Positions 36,175-45,243 are shown, counted from the stretch's first letter. The stretch is DNA of 61,585 bases from Clostridia bacterium (GCA_017461545.1 JAFTXP010000001.1:1-61585), one strand, 5' to 3'. Notes: generated from the letters alone by a model not told the origin. Numbers and translations are program-made.

Positions 36175-37056
36175 ATGAAGGTGATTAAATTAAAGATAAG
36201 CAAGTGGCTTTATGCAGTGGTTCCGATGCTGCTTGTGCTGACATTGCTCGCTTATCCTGTTTTTATGAGTGCAGAAAATTCCGGCAGCGCAAACGGCAGT
36301 GTTATTGATGAGGTGTCAGGAGGAATGGTTTCGGCATCGGACAAAGTTTCTTCTGTTTCGGCAAAGTATGCATGGGGCATAAAAAGAGGCAGTAACGGAA
36401 GCTTGCCCGAGGTCGGTTCAAAGGAATCCGCTTTGCTTGAGCAGTACGGCGGCTGTTATCTGGGCAAAGAGGGCGAAAAAAAGGTGTATCTGACGTTTGA
36501 TGAGGGATACGAGAACGGATATACCGGACAAATCCTTGATACGCTCCAAAAAACGGGTGTTAAAGCAATTTTCTTTGTGACGGGAGATTACTACGATAGA
36601 AGCAATGGTTTGGTCGCCAGAATGGTAAATGAAGGCCATGAGGTCGGAAACCATACAGAGGGACATTACTCACTTCCGACATTGAGCAGTGACAAAATTA
36701 AAACGGAGTTTGAAACACTTGAAAATAAATTTTACGAGCAATTCAATCAGCATATGAAGTTTATGCGGCCGCCCATGGGCGAGTTTGACGAAAAGTCTTT
36801 ACAGGTTTCCGCGGAAATGGGTTACACGTGCGTGATGTGGAGCTTTGCTTATAAGGACTGGATTGCGGATAAGCCCAGCGGCGCCGATTATGCTCACAAG
36901 ATGGTAATGGATAATCTTCACGACGGTGCGATACTTCTGCTGCACGCAGTGTCGCCTGATAATGCCGAGGCTCTTGAACAGATAATAACTGACGTGCAGG
37001 CGGCGGGGTATACCTTCGGAGACCCAAATGACCTTATAGGCGTCAGTACGAATTGA
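36175..37056 (+). CDS. pdaA: Polysaccharide deacetylase, PdaA-like (spore cortex)
   Basis: This 293-residue NodB-domain enzyme is expected to remove N-acetyl groups from muramic acid, leading to muramic delta-lactam in spore cortex. It has an N-terminal signal or anchor (about residues 11-30), then WGIKRGSNGSLPEVG, the catalytic motif LTFDEGYENGYTG, the metal motif HEVGNHTEGHYS and RPPMGEFDEKSL. These fit PdaA more closely than generic chitooligosaccharide deacetylases. It precedes yqfC and yqfD, which are also sporulation genes. The start is ATG 36175 with an AGAGGTTG site upstream. The exact cell-wall substrate is inferred from family. Confidence 0.88.
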   Translation: MKVIKLKISKWLYAVVPMLLVLTLLAYPVFMSAENSGSANGSVIDEVSGGMVSASDKVSSVSAKYAWGIKRGSNGSLPEVGSKESALLEQYGGCYLGKEGEKKVYLTFDEGYENGYTGQILDTLQKTGVKAIFFVTGDYYDRSNGLVARMVNEGHEVGNHTEGHYSLPTLSSDKIKTEFETLENKFYEQFNQHMKFMRPPMGEFDEKSLQVSAEMGYTCVMWSFAYKDWIADKPSGADYAHKMVMDNLHDGAILLLHAVSPDNAEALEQIITDVQAAGYTFGDPNDLIGVSTN

Positions 37057-37091
37057 TACGAAATGACTTATGTTTTTACGGAGGGATAAAT

Positions 37092-37337
37092 ATGAAAAGT
37101 GAAATTTTCGGACTTCCTGCTGACAGTGTTTTGGGAATACCTTCAATAAGGGTAGTGGGGGATGCCGCTATAGAGGTTATGAATTACGGCGGACTGCGTT
37201 CATGCAGTCCGGTGGAAATAGTTCTGAATACAAAAATCGGTGAACTTGTTGTAAGCGGCGAAGCTTTGGGCATTTCCGAGATAAACAGCGATGGAATAAA
37301 GATTGAAGGGAAGATTTATAAAATAATCTATGGATAA
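37092..37337 (+). CDS. yqfC: YqfC-type sporulation protein
   Basis: This 81-residue protein matches the YabP/YqfC family (SIRVVGDAAIEVMNYGGLRS; ALGISEINSDGIKIEGKI), whose members are made in sporulating cells. GGAGGG precedes ATG 37092; an in-frame upstream start lies inside pdaA and lacks a site. It overlaps yqfD by eight bases. The order yqfC-yqfD-phoH is conserved in Firmicutes and supports the call. Confidence 0.9.
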   Translation: MKSEIFGLPADSVLGIPSIRVVGDAAIEVMNYGGLRSCSPVEIVLNTKIGELVVSGEALGISEINSDGIKIEGKIYKIIYG

Positions 37338-38544
37338 AGTGACTTTTAAAAGCATCGGGCGCAAGCTGTCAAATCATGTAAGGGTTGAAATCAATGGTAA
37401 ATTTCCCGAGAAGTTTATCAATATTTGCATTAAACGCGGCGTGGATTTATGGAATGTTGAAATGCACAGCAACGGTACATATCATGTGAATATGAAAATC
37501 AAGGATTTTAAGCATAAAATAAGGTCCGCGGCACTCAAAACAAAGTGCCGCGTTCATGTTCTGGAACGCAGCGGCGCCGGCGTCATAATCTACCGATACC
37601 GACGCCGGCTGCCGCTGCTTTGCGGCAGCGTGCTTATCGCAGCTGCCGTCTGGTTTTCCTTCACATTGCTGTGGTCTGTCGAAGTAAGCGGCGGCAGAGG
37701 TGAGGATATAGTTGCAGCAAATAAAATTCTTGAAAACATGGGAATAATACCGGGTGTATCTGTAAAGAGTATTGATATAAAAGAGATATCGGAAACGGTT
37801 GAATCGGGCATTGAAGGAGTTGACTGGGTTGGAGTTAAGATTGACGGGAGTAAACTGACTGTTACGCTTTCGAACGGAACTTATTTTGACGGCACTGAGG
37901 TTGATCCGCATATGCCTTGCGACATTGTTGCGGAAAAGGATGCATATATCACTAAAATCATTGCAAAGCAGGGTACCGTTGTTGTGCCGGAAAATTCGGT
38001 GGTATTGAAGGGTTCCACTATAATATCCGGAGTCGTTTTGCCGATAAACGAGATGTTCGGAACAGAAGAAAGGTACGTTCATGCGATGGGAGAAGTTACG
38101 GGAGTAGTAAGATATTCGTCGTACCGGTTTATTGAGGAGAGTGCAGAGGTCTTCGAATTGACGGGAAATACGGCGGAGGTCAAAAATCTTTTGATATTCG
38201 GCTTTAAAATTCCTCTCCCATGGTGTAAAATAAAAGATGTATATGAAAACTATGACAGCATTACGGTGAGCAGTTATGTCACTTTTTCCGACGGGTCGAA
38301 ACTTCCGTTTGGGATTGCTACCGAAACATTGATGGAGACTTCTTTTACGGAAAAGATTTTCACCGAGGAAGAAGCTATAAGCTATGCGGAGCTTCAGGCT
38401 ATGGCGGAGCTTGACGGAAAGATTCCTGATGATGCGGAGGTTGTGGATACGGGTCATGAGATTCGCGAAATTGACGGGCGCAAAGCTTTTTATATATGGG
38501 CGGAGTGTGTTGAGGAGATCGGCGTGATGCAGCGCATAGAATAA
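37330..38544 (+). CDS. yqfD: Sporulation protein YqfD
   Basis: This 404-residue membrane protein matches YqfD, needed for normal sporulation in Bacillus. It has a cytoplasmic N-terminus, one membrane helix (LLCGSVLIAAAVWFSFTLLW, about residues 96-115) and a large outer domain, and ends with conserved IREIDGRKAFYIWAECVEEIG. The start is ATG 37330, inside the yqfC end. Codons 66-106 (37527-37648) contain five consecutive GC-rich inverted repeats and unusual Arg/Ala codons for this AT-rich gene. A 336-residue open frame on the other strand is a shadow of this gene. Confidence 0.92.
   Translation: MDKVTFKSIGRKLSNHVRVEINGKFPEKFINICIKRGVDLWNVEMHSNGTYHVNMKIKDFKHKIRSAALKTKCRVHVLERSGAGVIIYRYRRRLPLLCGSVLIAAAVWFSFTLLWSVEVSGGRGEDIVAANKILENMGIIPGVSVKSIDIKEISETVESGIEGVDWVGVKIDGSKLTVTLSNGTYFDGTEVDPHMPCDIVAEKDAYITKIIAKQGTVVVPENSVVLKGSTIISGVVLPINEMFGTEERYVHAMGEVTGVVRYSSYRFIEESAEVFELTGNTAEVKNLLIFGFKIPLPWCKIKDVYENYDSITVSSYVTFSDGSKLPFGIATETLMETSFTEKIFTEEEAISYAELQAMAELDGKIPDDAEVVDTGHEIREIDGRKAFYIWAECVEEIGVMQRIE
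37527..37648. repeat. Chain of five hairpins inside yqfD
   Basis: The stems are: 37527-37535 with 37544-37552 (9 bp, CGCGGCACT); 37550-37555 with 37564-37569 (6 bp); 37569-37584 with 37601-37617 (16 bp, one bulged T); 37608-37615 with 37622-37629 (8 bp, GCTGCCGC); and 37623-37629 with 37642-37648 (7 bp). All but the bulged one are perfect. Confidence 0.85.
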
Positions 38545-38559
38545 AACTCAGGAGATTTT

Positions 38560-39531
38560 ATGGCGGAGAAAATTATAAGACCGCAAAGCATGGATTCAGT
38601 CCCATGCGTTTTCGGAAGTAAAGACGAAAATGTTGCGATAGTCGAGGATGCTTTTTTGGTGAGTATCGCTGTCAGAAGCAGTGAGATTTGTGTTTCGGGC
38701 GAGTCTGAGGACAATTGCATTAAGGCGTCAAATGTTGTAAATCGGCTTATAGAGCTTGCCGACAGCGGAGAAGTCATAACGAGACAGCTTGTTGCGTATC
38801 TTTGCGACCTTGCTTCGGATGGCAAGATTTCTACGGTGCAGAACTATTCTGCGGACGTTATTTGCCTCACGGCAAAGGGAAGACCGCTTAAGGCGAAGAC
38901 TAACGGTCAGAAGAGTTATATAGATGCTATAAAAAATAATTCCGTAACTTTCGGCATAGGCCCTGCCGGTACGGGTAAGACTTACCTGGCTGTCGCCATG
39001 GCTGTTACGGCGTTCAAAAAGAACGAAGTTTCCAGAATCATTCTTACAAGACCTGCTGTCGAAGCCGGTGAGAAATTAGGTTTTTTGCCGGGCGATTTAC
39101 AGAACAAGGTCGATCCTTATCTGAGACCTTTATACGATGCATTGTATGATGTGATGGGGCTTGACAGTTACCAGAGAAATTTTGAACGCGGCGCGATTGA
39201 GATTGCTCCGCTTGCTTATATGAGAGGCCGTACGCTTGATGACGCCTTCATTATCCTTGACGAAGCTCAAAATACCACTCCTGAGCAGCTTAAAATGTTC
39301 CTCACAAGAATCGGTATAGGTTCCAAGGCTGTTGTCACGGGAGACATCACACAGATTGACCTTCCGCAGGACAAGCGTTCGGGGCTCAAATCGATACAGC
39401 GCATTTTGAAAGATATAGATGATATTGCTTTTATAAAATTGACAGACAGAGATGTCGTGAGACATGAGCTTGTACAGAAGATTATAAAAGCATACGAAAG
39501 TTACGAAAAAAGGAGAAGCGAACAAAAATGA
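38560..39531 (+). CDS. phoH: PhoH family ATPase
   Basis: This 323-residue protein is a PhoH/YbeZ-type ATPase, linked in bacteria to RNA metabolism and commonly encoded with YbeY. Walker A (GPAGTGKTYLAVA) lies near residue 130 and Walker B (IILDEAQNTTPEQ) near residue 232. LTRPAVEAGEKLGFLPGDL is the family signature. GGAG precedes ATG 38560. The last four bases overlap ybeY, so translation is coupled. In Bacillus an HD-domain membrane gene (yqfF) lies between phoH and ybeY; it is absent here. Confidence 0.95.
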   Translation: MAEKIIRPQSMDSVPCVFGSKDENVAIVEDAFLVSIAVRSSEICVSGESEDNCIKASNVVNRLIELADSGEVITRQLVAYLCDLASDGKISTVQNYSADVICLTAKGRPLKAKTNGQKSYIDAIKNNSVTFGIGPAGTGKTYLAVAMAVTAFKKNEVSRIILTRPAVEAGEKLGFLPGDLQNKVDPYLRPLYDALYDVMGLDSYQRNFERGAIEIAPLAYMRGRTLDDAFIILDEAQNTTPEQLKMFLTRIGIGSKAVVTGDITQIDLPQDKRSGLKSIQRILKDIDDIAFIKLTDRDVVRHELVQKIIKAYESYEKRRSEQK

Positions 39532-40091
39532 CGGTAGAGTTTATATTTTCCCCAAAGGTAAGCACGGCAGAATTTGAAAGTGAATTAAATGCATCGGACG
39601 ATAAGATTCATGAAGGCACTGTCATATCTCAGGCAGAGCTTGCCAAGTTCTGTGATATAGTAAAAAAAGTTCTTACGGCAGGCGAGGCTAAGTTCCCTGA
39701 ATTTGCACGCGACGGCGGTTGCGAAGTCAGTGTTTCATTTGTCAGCAACGATGAGATACGTGATCTTAACGCCGAACAGCGTGATATTGACAAGGCTACC
39801 GATGTTCTTTCTTTCCCATTTATGCAGCTGAAAGAGGGCGACGGAGAGATTGACGAGATGGATCTGAACCCGGATACTGCGGCTATCATGCTCGGAGATA
39901 TTGTTATTTCTGTGGAGAAAGCTAAAGAACAGGCTGCGGAATACGGTCACAGCACGGAAAGAGAAGTTGCGTTTTTGGTGTGTCACGGCTTTTTGCATCT
40001 TATGGGTTTTGACCATATGGAGCCCGGCGAAGAAAAGAAAATGACTGCAAATGCAGATGAGATTTTAACAGGTCTCGGTTTTACAAGATAA
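39528..40091 (+). CDS. ybeY: Endoribonuclease YbeY, rRNA maturation
   Basis: This 187-residue metal-dependent RNase acts in 16S rRNA 3'-end maturation and ribosome quality control. The zinc motif is CHGFLHLMGFDH, with the three His ligands, and is preceded by LNAEQRDIDKATDVLSFPF. It is slightly longer than typical because of an acidic N-terminal part. ATG 39528 overlaps phoH. Confidence 0.95.
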   Translation: MTVEFIFSPKVSTAEFESELNASDDKIHEGTVISQAELAKFCDIVKKVLTAGEAKFPEFARDGGCEVSVSFVSNDEIRDLNAEQRDIDKATDVLSFPFMQLKEGDGEIDEMDLNPDTAAIMLGDIVISVEKAKEQAAEYGHSTEREVAFLVCHGFLHLMGFDHMEPGEEKKMTANADEILTGLGFTR

Positions 40092-40123
40092 TCGGATAAC
40101 AATATACAAAAAGGAACATTTTT

Positions 40124-41080
40124 ATGAATCAGTCGGAATTTAAAAATCAGTTTGCGGAAATGGTTGCGGAAGTTGAAGCTGCTCTGCGAGAGTATATCAG
40201 TGTAAAGGGCAATCCTCAGAAAACTATTTATGAGGCGATGGAGTACAGCCTGCTGTGCGGCGGAAAACGCATACGCCCTGTTCTTACTCTTGCGGCGGCA
40301 GATGTGCTTGGTGTTTCTCGTGAAGATGTCAAACCTTTTGCGTGCGCTCTTGAAATGATTCACACGTATTCTTTGATTCATGATGATCTTCCGGCGATGG
40401 ATAACGATGATCTGCGAAGAGGCAGACCGACTTGCCACAAGCAGTTTGATGAGGCTACCGCAATTCTTGCGGGTGACGCGCTTCTGAATAAAGCTTTTGA
40501 GCTAATGTCATGTTCTGCACTTAAGATGAATAACCCTCTGCATGGTTTGAGAATTATATCGGATGTTTCTTATCTGAGCGGTACCGAGGGCATGATAGGA
40601 GGACAGGTTACCGATCTTGAGTCTGAGGGTAAAACTGTTGCCGAGACAGTTTTGATGCACACATATAGCTGTAAAACAGGAGCGCTTCTCAAAGCTCCCG
40701 TATATATTGCGGCAGAGGCAGGCGGTCTTAGGCTTTCGGCGAACACCCATACAGGAGAATTTTACGAAAAATATCCTCTTGCAGAGGCTTTTGACGAAAA
40801 AGTTCAGAGACTTCTGAGATACTGCGAAATCATCGGCACTGCTTTCCAAATAAAAGATGATATCCTCGACATTGAGGGGGATACGGCACTTTTGGGAAAG
40901 CCTGTAGGAAGCGACGAGCAGGAGGACAAGAGTACGTATGTTACTTTGTACGGACTCACACGCTGTAAAGAAATTCTGAGTGAAATGACTGAGGAAGCAA
41001 AAGGTATAGCGGACAGCTTCGGCGAAAAAGGCGATTTCCTCAGAGAAATGGCAATATATTTACTTGAAAGAAATAATTAA
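40124..41080 (+). CDS. ispA: Polyprenyl (farnesyl/geranyl) diphosphate synthase
   Basis: This 318-residue trans-isoprenyl diphosphate synthase has the first Asp-rich motif in DDLPAMDNDDLRRGRPTCH and the second in IKDDILDIEGD. GGKRIRPVLTLAAADVLG lies upstream. It would condense IPP with DMAPP or GPP to give GPP/FPP for quinones or the lipid carriers of wall synthesis. There is an insertion of about 20 residues around AGGLRLSANTHTGEFYEKYP not usual in IspA. AAGGAA precedes ATG 40124. It lies upstream of dxs, as in many Firmicutes; the xseA/xseB genes often found before it are absent. Confidence 0.92.
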   Translation: MNQSEFKNQFAEMVAEVEAALREYISVKGNPQKTIYEAMEYSLLCGGKRIRPVLTLAAADVLGVSREDVKPFACALEMIHTYSLIHDDLPAMDNDDLRRGRPTCHKQFDEATAILAGDALLNKAFELMSCSALKMNNPLHGLRIISDVSYLSGTEGMIGGQVTDLESEGKTVAETVLMHTYSCKTGALLKAPVYIAAEAGGLRLSANTHTGEFYEKYPLAEAFDEKVQRLLRYCEIIGTAFQIKDDILDIEGDTALLGKPVGSDEQEDKSTYVTLYGLTRCKEILSEMTEEAKGIADSFGEKGDFLREMAIYLLERNN

Positions 41081-41150
41081 TAGGTTAAAATATATATTGT
41101 TAATTTTTTTGTTAAATAAGTTACATACATTCAAAAAAGGATAAGAAGTA

Positions 41151-43064
41151 ATGTTACCTGATAAGGAAATGAAATTGCCGGAGGACTTAAAAAATATGTC
41201 CCGCGGCGAGCTTGAAGAACTGGCAAAAGAGATACGTGAGCGTCTTGTGGATGTTGTTGCAAAAAACGGAGGTCATCTTGCATCTAACTTAGGTGTAGTT
41301 GAACTCACACTTGCCATGTATTCTTTTTATAATCCTTATATAGACAGAATCGTGTGGGATGTAGGCCACCAGACGTATGTACATAAAATCCTTACCGGCC
41401 GAAATGCCGCCATGGATACCATAAGACAATATGAAGGACTCAGCGGTTTTCCTAAGACGGAAGAAAGCTGTGCAGACAGTTTTAATACAGGACACAGCTC
41501 TACTTCTATATCAGCCGCGCTCGGTATGGCTCGTGCCAAACAAATGACAGGCGCGGATTATAAGGTGTGTGCTGTTATAGGTGACGGTGCACTTACCGGC
41601 GGAATGGCTTTCGAAGCTCTGAATGATGCCGCGCAGACTTTCTGTGATATGACTGTTATATTAAACGACAACGGAATGTCTATATCCAGAAATGTCGGAG
41701 GTCTTTCAAAATACCTGGGAAAAATTCGCACGGGAAAATCTTACACGCGGGTTAAAAAAGGTGTAAAAAAAGTTCTCGGCTCAATTCCGTGGCTCGGTAA
41801 AAAATTAGTTTTGCTTATACATAAATTAAAAAAATCAATAAAATTGATGCTTATTCCGGGAGAATTTTTTGAGGATTTAGGTCTCGAATATATCGGTGTT
41901 GTTGACGGTCACGACATAGAGGAGATAAGAGAGGCTCTCGAAAAGGCTGAAAAGAAAAAAGGACCCGTTATAGTTCATGTAATGACTAAAAAGGGTAAAG
42001 GTTATAGGCCTGCCGAGGATAATCCGGCGCTGTTTCACGGAATTTCTCCGTTTGACAAGGAGACTGGTAATGTGACTACACTGAGCGGCGGTTCTTTCTC
42101 TGAGGCTTTTGCGGAGAAGCTTACAGAGCTTGCGGCAGATGATGATAAAATTTCTGCGGTCACGGCGGCGATGCCGCTCGGAACAGGTCTCGAAAAATTC
42201 GAGCACAAATATCCTGAGAGATTCTTTGATGTGGGAATTGCAGAACAGCATGCCGTTACAATGGCGGCGGGTATGTCCATCTGCGGCACAAAACCGGTAA
42301 TTGCTGTTTATTCAACATTTTTGCAGAGAGGTTACGACCAGTTGTTGCACGATGTTGCTCTTCAGAATTTGCCGCTTGTTATCGGACTTGACCGCTCGGG
42401 AATAAACGGCCAGGACGGTGAGACTCACCAGGGCATATACGACTTTGCATATCTCGGACATCTCCCGAATACGACTGTAGCGGCTCCCTGTAGCATAAAA
42501 GAAATGCAGAATATGCTCTCTATGGGTATGAAAGTTTTTGAAAAAGATTCGCAACCCGATATACACGGTTGTTTTGTTATTAGATATCCTGCCAAGGAAA
42601 GATTGACCGAGCGTAAAGGATTGCTTAGTTATACTGAGTTGGAATACGGAAAAGGTGCTGTTATATATGATTCCGCAAATGGCGGTTTTGCCGATTTGTG
42701 CATCATGTCGGTCGGCGCTATTGCCGAAGAGGCTGTGAAGGCTGCGGAGAAGCTTACTTTAAACGGAGTTTCTGTCAGAGTATTCAACGCAAGGTTTATT
42801 AAGCCGATTGACGAAGCCGGAATTATACAAAATGCCCGAAATGCCAAATGTGTGATTACGGTCGAAGAAGCTGTGGCTTTTGGCGGTTTTGGCGAAAGAG
42901 CTATGCTTATCTGCAAAAATAACGGCATTGATACAAAATTAAAGGTTATCGCACTTCCCGATGAGGCGCTGCCGCACGGAAAAATTTCACAGATTCAGCA
43001 CATGTACGGCCTTGATGCCGATGGAATAATTTCAGCATACGGAGAAATTTCAAATGAGGCTTGA
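41151..43064 (+). CDS. dxs: 1-deoxy-D-xylulose-5-phosphate synthase
   Basis: This 637-residue thiamine diphosphate enzyme makes DXP from pyruvate and glyceraldehyde-3-phosphate, the first step of the MEP isoprenoid pathway. SNLGVVELTLAMY, the thiamine-binding GDGALTGGMAFEALNDA and, in the transketolase domain, DVGIAEQHAVTMAAGM are all present. A basic stretch around residues 195-225 is typical. It lies 70 bases after ispA and overlaps tlyA by 11 bases, so the three form one unit. Confidence 0.97.
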   Translation: MLPDKEMKLPEDLKNMSRGELEELAKEIRERLVDVVAKNGGHLASNLGVVELTLAMYSFYNPYIDRIVWDVGHQTYVHKILTGRNAAMDTIRQYEGLSGFPKTEESCADSFNTGHSSTSISAALGMARAKQMTGADYKVCAVIGDGALTGGMAFEALNDAAQTFCDMTVILNDNGMSISRNVGGLSKYLGKIRTGKSYTRVKKGVKKVLGSIPWLGKKLVLLIHKLKKSIKLMLIPGEFFEDLGLEYIGVVDGHDIEEIREALEKAEKKKGPVIVHVMTKKGKGYRPAEDNPALFHGISPFDKETGNVTTLSGGSFSEAFAEKLTELAADDDKISAVTAAMPLGTGLEKFEHKYPERFFDVGIAEQHAVTMAAGMSICGTKPVIAVYSTFLQRGYDQLLHDVALQNLPLVIGLDRSGINGQDGETHQGIYDFAYLGHLPNTTVAAPCSIKEMQNMLSMGMKVFEKDSQPDIHGCFVIRYPAKERLTERKGLLSYTELEYGKGAVIYDSANGGFADLCIMSVGAIAEEAVKAAEKLTLNGVSVRVFNARFIKPIDEAGIIQNARNAKCVITVEEAVAFGGFGERAMLICKNNGIDTKLKVIALPDEALPHGKISQIQHMYGLDADGIISAYGEISNEA

Positions 43065-43773
43065 TGCGGCGATTGTAGAGAAGAATTTTTTTAAAAGCAG
43101 AACAAGAGCTCAGAGGGCTATAGAAGAAGGCTGCGTGACTGTAAACGGAAGAGTAGTCACAAAACCTTCTTTTTCTGTATCGGAAGATGATGAAATAATT
43201 TCCTCCGGAGATCCTCTTGCGTATGTAAGCCGCGGTGGTCTTAAATTGCAGGGCGCTTTTGATTCTTTCAATATTTCTGTAAAAGACTTTTGCTGTGTGG
43301 ATATAGGCGCTTCTACAGGCGGTTTTACAGAAGTGTTACTCAATAACGGTGCAGACCATGTATATGCGGTGGATGTAGGCCATTCGCAGCTTGACGAAGT
43401 TCTTGCGGCAAATCCGAAAGTCACCAATATGGAGAAAACCGATTTCAGAGCAGTACCTGAGTCGTTTAACGGATTTTTTGATTTTGCTTGCAGTGATGTA
43501 TCTTTTATATCTGTGACGCTTTTATTGCCTCGGATACACGAGGTTTTGAAGCCGGGCGGCTCGGCGGTTGTCCTGATAAAGCCTCAGTTTGAGTCTGATA
43601 AAAAGAAAGTCGGTAAGAACGGAATCGTGCGTGATGTAAACGCACGGAAAAAAGCTGTTGCAAAGGTTACAACATGTGCCGAGGTCTGCGGATTTACCGT
43701 AAAAGGCACAGTGGAGTCTCCTGTCAAAGGCGGAGACGGAAATGTTGAGTATTTGCTGTATTTGAAAAGGTAA
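43054..43773 (+). CDS. tlyA: TlyA-type rRNA methyltransferase with S4 domain
   Basis: This 239-residue protein has an N-terminal S4 RNA-binding domain (MRLDAAIVEKNFFKSRTRAQRA is its start) and an FtsJ-like methyltransferase domain with VDIGASTGGFTEVLL, the SDVSFIS segment and KPQFESDKKKVGKNGIVRD. Family members 2'-O-methylate rRNA; older annotations call them hemolysin A. The start at 43054 lies inside the dxs end, the usual arrangement. Two terminator hairpins follow. Confidence 0.92.
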   Translation: MRLDAAIVEKNFFKSRTRAQRAIEEGCVTVNGRVVTKPSFSVSEDDEIISSGDPLAYVSRGGLKLQGAFDSFNISVKDFCCVDIGASTGGFTEVLLNNGADHVYAVDVGHSQLDEVLAANPKVTNMEKTDFRAVPESFNGFFDFACSDVSFISVTLLLPRIHEVLKPGGSAVVLIKPQFESDKKKVGKNGIVRDVNARKKAVAKVTTCAEVCGFTVKGTVESPVKGGDGNVEYLLYLKR

Positions 43774-43813
43774 CAAAACAGCGGTATGAAAATGTTTAAA
43801 TATTTTTTGTTCG

Positions 43814-43927
43814 GCGCGTCAGAAATGACGCGCTTGTTTATTTAAAAAAGCTTAATTGAAATCCGAGATACAACACTGAAGAGCGAAATACAATATAGAA
43901 GTGCGTAACGCGACGGCAGTGTTGTAT
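43814..43927 (+). terminator. Two terminators after tlyA
   Basis: GCGCGTCA at 43814-43821 pairs with TGACGCGC at 43826-43833 around a GAAA loop. ATACAACACTG at 43868-43878 pairs with CAGTGTTGTAT at 43917-43927, followed by a T-rich tail. The loop of the second contains a small GCGT/ACGC stem. The remainder of 43774-44087 holds the ctsR promoter and operator. Confidence 0.8.
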
Positions 43928-43969
43928 TTTTGATTTTTATAAAAAGTTAAAAAATTTTTGGAAAAACTA

Positions 43970-43998
43970 TTGCATTGTTAAAAACAGAGTGCTATACT
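43970..43998 (+). promoter_or_regulatory. ctsR operon promoter
   Basis: TTGCAT at 43970-43975 and TATACT at 43993-43998 are 17 bases apart. The CtsR operator begins 12 bases downstream and so covers the start site. Confidence 0.75.
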
Positions 43999-44009
43999 TC
44001 GGTTGTGAA

Positions 44010-44032
44010 AGTCAAAGAAAGTCAAAGTCAAA
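44010..44032 (+). promoter_or_regulatory. CtsR operator
   Basis: AGTCAAAGAAAGTCAAA at 44010-44026 matches exactly the CtsR heptad consensus RGTCAAANANRGTCAAA. A third overlapping heptad, AGTCAAA, is at 44026-44032, and an inverted TTTGAC occurs near 44050. This predicts autoregulation of the operon and heat induction. Confidence 0.92.
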
Positions 44033-44087
44033 ATAAATTTGAATAAAACTTTGACAAACGACTGATAATAAAAGGAAGTGATATAAA

Positions 44088-44555
44088 ATGGCAAGACTCA
44101 GTGATTCGATAGAAGAATTTATAAAAGCTATGCTCGACGAGGATGAGCTCAATTCGATAGAGATACAGAGAAATGAGCTTGCAGGACATTTTAAATGTGT
44201 TCCGTCGCAGATAAATTACGTTATTTCGACAAGATTCTCACCCGAGAAGGGCTATATAGTAGAGAGCCGGAGAGGCGGAGGCGGTTGTATAAAAATTTGC
44301 CGTGTGAGAGTAGAAAATTCCGCAGAGGCATATCTGATGCACGCAGCTTCCTCGATAGGCGATGAGATAACGCAGCATCACGCAGGTATATTCATAAACA
44401 ATTTTGTCGGAAACGGTGTACTTACGAGGAGAGAGGGCGCAATGGCGGAGGCCGTCACGAGTGATAAAGCGCTGTCGTGTGTGCCTCAAAGTCAAAGAGA
44501 TGCTGTGAGAGCCGATATGCTCAGACGTATTATTTTATCGCTGCTTTCTGAATAA
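44088..44555 (+). CDS. ctsR: CtsR, transcriptional repressor of class III stress genes
   Basis: This 155-residue repressor binds tandem AGTCAAA heptads upstream of clp genes and is inactivated by heat or by McsB action. The winged-helix DNA-binding part includes LAGHFKCVPSQINYVISTRF and the Gly-rich wing SRRGGGGCIKICRV; the C-terminal dimerisation domain follows. Length is standard. A strong GGAAG site precedes ATG 44088. It is the first gene of ctsR-mcsA-mcsB-clpC and lies directly behind its own operator. Confidence 0.97.
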   Translation: MARLSDSIEEFIKAMLDEDELNSIEIQRNELAGHFKCVPSQINYVISTRFSPEKGYIVESRRGGGGCIKICRVRVENSAEAYLMHAASSIGDEITQHHAGIFINNFVGNGVLTRREGAMAEAVTSDKALSCVPQSQRDAVRADMLRRIILSLLSE

Positions 44556-44604
44556 AGATTTTGTATATAAAAACTATTTAAACATACAGAAGGAGGAATT
44601 AACT

Positions 44605-45243
44605 ATGTTATGTGAAAAATGCGGAAAAAAGTCTGCTGTTGTCAGACTTACGAAAATTATAAATAATAAAAAAAGTGTGATGAATTTATGCGCCGATTGT
44701 GCGGAGGATGTTCAGAGCAGTGTCGCGCCGCCTGTATTTGACGGCTTTGGGTCACTCCTTTCGGGACTTGCGGGCCTTGAAAATTTCTGGGGTGCGTCAG
44801 TCAGTCCGCAGGTGTCTAAAAATGTAAAGACATGTCCTGTCTGCAAAAGTACAATAAAGACGATAAATCAGACCGGAAAGCTAGGTTGCTCCGAGTGCTA
44901 CGTGACATTCATCGACGAGCTCAGACCGCTGCTCAGAAAAATTCACGGAAATGCCGTTCACATAGGTGCAACACCGTATATTGACGGCGAAGATGCAAAT
45001 GCAGTCCAAGATGCTGAAAGCATAAATATCAGCCGCGGCAGAAAAACTGTTTCGGATAAGGCAGCAGAGACGAATGAAACTGTAAAAGATGCGGCAGCAC
45101 CTGCTGAAGAAAAAGAATTGACGGAGATTGAAAAGCTCCGTATCGAGATGAAAGAAGCCATTGAGAAAGAGGACTTTGAAAAGGCTGCGGAAATAAGAGA
45201 TAAGATAAAATCTTTGGATAAGGAGGGCGGAGAAAATGACTGA
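44605..45243 (+). CDS. mcsA: McsA, zinc-finger activator of McsB
   Basis: This 212-residue protein has two Cys-pair zinc modules, CEKC with CADC near the N-terminus and CPVC with CSEC at about residues 75-96, and a C-terminal UvrB/UvrC motif (EKEDFEKAAEIRDKIKSL). McsA stimulates the arginine kinase McsB in Bacillus. The central part (about residues 130-170) is Ala/Glu-rich and longer than in some relatives. AGGAGG precedes ATG 44605. It overlaps mcsB by eight bases. Confidence 0.95.
   Translation: MLCEKCGKKSAVVRLTKIINNKKSVMNLCADCAEDVQSSVAPPVFDGFGSLLSGLAGLENFWGASVSPQVSKNVKTCPVCKSTIKTINQTGKLGCSECYVTFIDELRPLLRKIHGNAVHIGATPYIDGEDANAVQDAESINISRGRKTVSDKAAETNETVKDAAAPAEEKELTEIEKLRIEMKEAIEKEDFEKAAEIRDKIKSLDKEGGEND

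Noticed and set aside
37447-38457. Long open frame of 336 codons on the minus strand
   Set aside because: It is a mirror of yqfD, with Cys/His/Arg-rich low-quality sequence, no ribosome site and no recognisable domain.
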